From Propionispira raffinosivorans DSM 20765 (GTDB taxonomy: Bacteria > Bacillota > Negativicutes > Selenomonadales > Selenomonadaceae), in contig NZ_KB905866.1 in the NCBI RefSeq assembly GCF_000381065.1, positions 1-54,973 of the forward strand: a stretch of DNA of 54,973 bases, written 5' to 3'. Under the pieces are notes generated by a model. That model was given only the letters and a program-made list of their open reading frames with translations, did not search any database and was not told the DNA's origin. Below are positions 52,410 to 54,973 of this stretch, piece after piece. Made by a program: the position numbers and the translations under genes. The stretch's first letter is position 1. Each line of letters opens with the position of its first letter.

Positions 52410-52454
52410 TTACGCTCCAGCCTCGAAATTATCTATATCAAGCCTCTTTATCTT
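52410..52454 (-). pseudogene. 3'-end remnant of a second mrr-like gene
   Basis: The last 14 codons and stop of an Mrr relative remain: KIKRLDIDNFEAGA, against DMKRLDLDYFEVGE in the intact gene ending at 39636. The distance from the toxin terminator to the stop codon (about ten bases) is the same in both places, so the toxin-antitoxin/mrr junction has been preserved. No more of the gene can be traced upstream of it. Confidence 0.7.
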
Positions 52455-52478
52455 AAAGCCGCAGTTTAGATTTAACTC

Positions 52479-53705
52479 TTATTCACTTAAATCTGCATTA
52501 TGGTAAGCTTCCGCCAATATACTGATTGGATGCATCGTTTTTACATCTGCGCCATGTTCAATCTGTGCGCGGCATGTACCACAATCTGTAAGAACCGTAT
52601 CGACACCACTTGCTTTTACTGTATCAAAGAGAGTATTTCCTATTTTCATGGAAAGATCATAGTTTTCCGCTTTATAACCATAGTTGCCTGAAATTCCACA
52701 GCAGCCAGCATCGGCATCGGTTACTTTAACACCCGATATGAGTCTGAGTAGTTCCATGGCCGGAAGTCCAATTCCCTGTACACGCAAATGACACGGTGCA
52801 TGATACATAAATTCATGGCTCACTTCACCAAATTCTTCATTTAATTGATCATTTTGGTAGAGTGCTTCTAAAAATTCACAGGCATCAAAAATATGTTTTG
52901 CATTTTCTTCCATGTCCGGAATTTCACCTTCAAAAAGTTCTTGGTATTCATCTTTGATCATCAAGCTGCAGCTTGTACAAAGCGTAAGAATTGGATAGCC
53001 TTTATCGACCCATTGTTTGATAAGGTTTGTATTTGTTTGGGCATTTTCTTTGGCTTCATTCAAAAATCCGGTTGTAACGAGTGGTGAACCACAACAAACA
53101 AAGTTTTCGTCAAATATGACCTGATAGCCATTTTTGTTCATAACGTCGATGAAGTCCAAGCCAATCTGCGGTTCGTTATAGTTAATAATACAGCCTGGGA
53201 AAAATACAATTTTTTTCTCTAGTTCTGGTTGTTGTTTGCTTTTAAACAGGGAAGCAAAGGTTTGGTCGGAATAGGCTGGCAGCGGTCTTTGATCGGCTAA
53301 CCCCATGACTTTAATCATGCCTAAGGTACGACCAACGGACATACCTGTGTTGGCAAAAAATGCTCCAAATGGTATTTTTGCCACGAGTTTGGACATTTTT
53401 TCAGGATGTCCCATCATTTCGTCACGCTGTGAATGCGGATGTGTTTCATAATATTTTGCCCGAGCTAACATATTCAAGGTTGAAATTGGTACACTGGACG
53501 GACAGGCAATATCACAGTTCTTGCAGTTTGAGCAGTATTCAAGGGATGCTTCGGAATCATTTTCGGCAAAATTCAGTCGAGACTGCGCGGGGCCAACCAT
53601 TTTCGGTCCACGAAATTTATGTGTTGCCGCGGTTACAGGGCATGCTGTTATACAGGCAGTACAGGCAACGCAGCAATCGGGTAAGTTTATTTTTTTATCA
53701 TCCAT
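52479..53705 (-). CDS. glpC: Anaerobic glycerol-3-phosphate dehydrogenase subunit C
   Basis: A 408-residue iron-sulfur subunit that links the GlpAB flavoenzyme to the quinone pool. Two ferredoxin-type clusters are visible near the N-terminus (CVACTACITACP and CSNCKNCDIACP). Two CCG domains follow (FPGCIINYNEPQ with CCGSPL; HAPCHLRVQG with AGCCGISGNYG). GAGGTG precedes the ATG, two bases after the glpB stop. It ends the operon. Confidence 0.9.
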   Translation of the reverse strand: MDDKKINLPDCCVACTACITACPVTAATHKFRGPKMVGPAQSRLNFAENDSEASLEYCSNCKNCDIACPSSVPISTLNMLARAKYYETHPHSQRDEMMGHPEKMSKLVAKIPFGAFFANTGMSVGRTLGMIKVMGLADQRPLPAYSDQTFASLFKSKQQPELEKKIVFFPGCIINYNEPQIGLDFIDVMNKNGYQVIFDENFVCCGSPLVTTGFLNEAKENAQTNTNLIKQWVDKGYPILTLCTSCSLMIKDEYQELFEGEIPDMEENAKHIFDACEFLEALYQNDQLNEEFGEVSHEFMYHAPCHLRVQGIGLPAMELLRLISGVKVTDADAGCCGISGNYGYKAENYDLSMKIGNTLFDTVKASGVDTVLTDCGTCRAQIEHGADVKTMHPISILAEAYHNADLSE

Positions 53706-53706
53706 A

Positions 53707-54973
53707 TTATTTCACCTCTAGCACCGAGACAGCTGCCTGATAGGCAGAGACAAGTGCTACACCATTTCCGGATTTTTCAAAACTAAAATCATATCCACTA
53801 AGATTACGACCTGTGACAAAAACATTTTTCAAAATGCACTGTCCTTTTTTATCAATAGGACGCATTTCAGGATCTACAGCAATGCCAACTTGGGCAAATG
53901 GTTGTTTTTTATCCGAAAACAAGTCTAAATTAGCCCAAGTTTCTTCACCGACTGAAACATTCACGGGTAGATTAAATACGGGTTCGGTAACTTTTTTTGC
54001 ACTGGGTGCATAAAGACCGGAACCATAAAAGCCACCCGTGGCAAGAATAAAATGGTCCGCATAATAGGTATGTTCTTTACCAACACCATTTACAAGAACG
54101 GCTTCACAGCGACCATCTCGAATAACCGATCCGGTTGCTTTCGCTTGTTCAATAATTTTGACTCCATATTTTCTGGCACAGTCATGAAGCATTTTGGATA
54201 AACGCATTCCGGACATGGATGGCGGAATGCATAGCGTTTCGGTAATGTCACACTGTAGTTCGTTTTTCAAGAATGTATAGGGAGTATAATCTGGTTTTGT
54301 TCCCAACACTTGGGGCAGCACAACGGCGGCTCCTGGTTTTATAACAGCTTTTAGCTGTTTCGTGCATTCTTCTAAACCGTCTTTGGTATCAATCCAGCGA
54401 GCGATATCCATTGTCATAATATCTCGGCCGCCAATCGCTTCTTCCATATGCGGATCAACGGTAACAATTTTATATTCTTTGTCTTCACCCAAATGTTTTT
54501 TGAGATTTTGTTCTGTCATTTTTGCATAATAATCTTTGAGACCTTTAAAGTCTACCACATAAACGGTTTTGGCATCTTTTAACAGCTCACCATCAAACGT
54601 TTTTGAATAGAGTCCGGTTGGTTTCATGGTTCCGACAGCGGTAGGAACCCAATGTAAAGCTTGGATCGTGCTGCCTTCGTATTCATAGCCTGCTTCTTTG
54701 GTGAGATTTAAAAAAAACTCGACTGCTTCTTCAATAAGTGGCAGCCCCAGTTTACTGTATGGATGAGTCGGCGAAAGCTGCTGGATTCCTTCTGCCGGAG
54801 TCCGGCAAGGTCTGTTATCTTTCGGATATGCCATAAGATCTACCAGACCACCACCAATTTCAAACGTACCGAGTCCAAATCTGAGCAGCGTTACGGTTTT
54901 GCCTTTTTTTGCAACGGCGATTGCCGCTAACAGTCCGGAGAATCCCCCGCCAATTACAAGTACATCATTTTTT
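53707..54973 (-). CDS. glpB: Anaerobic glycerol-3-phosphate dehydrogenase subunit B, 5' end cut by window
   Basis: The frame stays open past the ATG at 54834 to the window edge. The upstream codons give KNDVLVIGGGFSGLLAA, the FAD-binding Rossmann start, so the true start is just outside. The rest matches GlpB: conserved HPYSKLG, a central FAD/oxidoreductase domain (FILATGGFYGSGLY) and a C-terminal GRNLSGYDFSFEKSGNGVAL. GlpB supports the GlpA catalytic subunit in oxidising glycerol 3-phosphate. glpA is expected to the right. Confidence 0.88.
   Translation of the reverse strand, partial: KNDVLVIGGGFSGLLAAIAVAKKGKTVTLLRFGLGTFEIGGGLVDLMAYPKDNRPCRTPAEGIQQLSPTHPYSKLGLPLIEEAVEFFLNLTKEAGYEYEGSTIQALHWVPTAVGTMKPTGLYSKTFDGELLKDAKTVYVVDFKGLKDYYAKMTEQNLKKHLGEDKEYKIVTVDPHMEEAIGGRDIMTMDIARWIDTKDGLEECTKQLKAVIKPGAAVVLPQVLGTKPDYTPYTFLKNELQCDITETLCIPPSMSGMRLSKMLHDCARKYGVKIIEQAKATGSVIRDGRCEAVLVNGVGKEHTYYADHFILATGGFYGSGLYAPSAKKVTEPVFNLPVNVSVGEETWANLDLFSDKKQPFAQVGIAVDPEMRPIDKKGQCILKNVFVTGRNLSGYDFSFEKSGNGVALVSAYQAAVSVLEVK

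Overview
The window looks like chromosomal DNA of a low-GC, anaerobic, Gram-negative-type Firmicute, most likely Negativicutes (Selenomonadales/Veillonellales/Sporomusa relatives). This is inferred from the mix of Firmicute traits (PTS operons with PRD regulators, strong AGGAGG ribosome binding sites, several TTG starts, a TxpA/holin-like type I toxin) with traits of cytochrome-bearing diderms (System I cytochrome c maturation, a membrane-anchored multiheme cytochrome, an anaerobic GlpABC-type dehydrogenase). No rRNA or tRNA gene was seen, so the placement is tentative.

Layout. 1-0.8 kb: 3' end of an IS1182-like transposase. 1-7.4 kb (minus): an anaerobic respiration operon, running from a Tat-exported lipoprotein flavin reductase and its pentaheme anchor cytochrome into ccmABCEF. 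The CcmE has the CxxxY haem-binding motif. A divergent PRD regulator with eroded phosphorylation sites follows (7.6-9.6 kb). 9.8-17.1 kb (plus): a complete galactitol pathway (gatD, regulator, gatA, gatB, gatC, gatY, PfkB-type kinase). 17.3-24.7 kb (minus): a sugar-acid locus with a KduD/IdnO-like SDR, an RspB-like dehydrogenase, two ACS-family transporters, an RspA/ManD-type dehydratase, a decayed second copy of that dehydratase, and a GntR regulator. This fits L-idonate or L-gulonate catabolism. 25-29.5 kb (minus): a NimA-like flavoprotein, then an ascorbate-type PTS with two EIIA genes and two SIS isomerases; its substrate is unknown. 29.6-31.5 kb: four small XRE regulators with palindromic operator-like sites.

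31.9-52.4 kb is a defence and accessory island. It holds a two-gene RADAR system (rdrA, a P-loop ATPase, and rdrB, an adenosine deaminase-like protein with every catalytic motif intact), a PhzF protein, a type I restriction-modification system (hsdR-hsdM-hsdS) with an Mrr-type endonuclease, a LUD-domain protein, and a MarR/EmrA/EmrB efflux locus. Copies of one ~440-bp element lie at almost every seam between these cargo blocks. I read the element as a type I toxin-antitoxin module: a 25-residue membrane toxin, plus a ~90-nt antisense RNA over the toxin 3' UTR, each with a recognisable sigma-A-type promoter and a terminator. One copy is intact; two have frameshifted toxins, one has a deleted toxin, and two retain only the antitoxin half.

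52.5 kb to the end (minus): glpC and the start of glpB, probably the tail of a glpABC operon that continues beyond the window.

The strongest candidates for new biology are the repeated type I toxin-antitoxin element and its link to defence cargo, the complete RADAR pair, the PTS with doubled EIIA and isomerase genes, and the respiratory reductase encoded with its own cytochrome maturation system. All calls come from reading sequence and translations; no database search was run.
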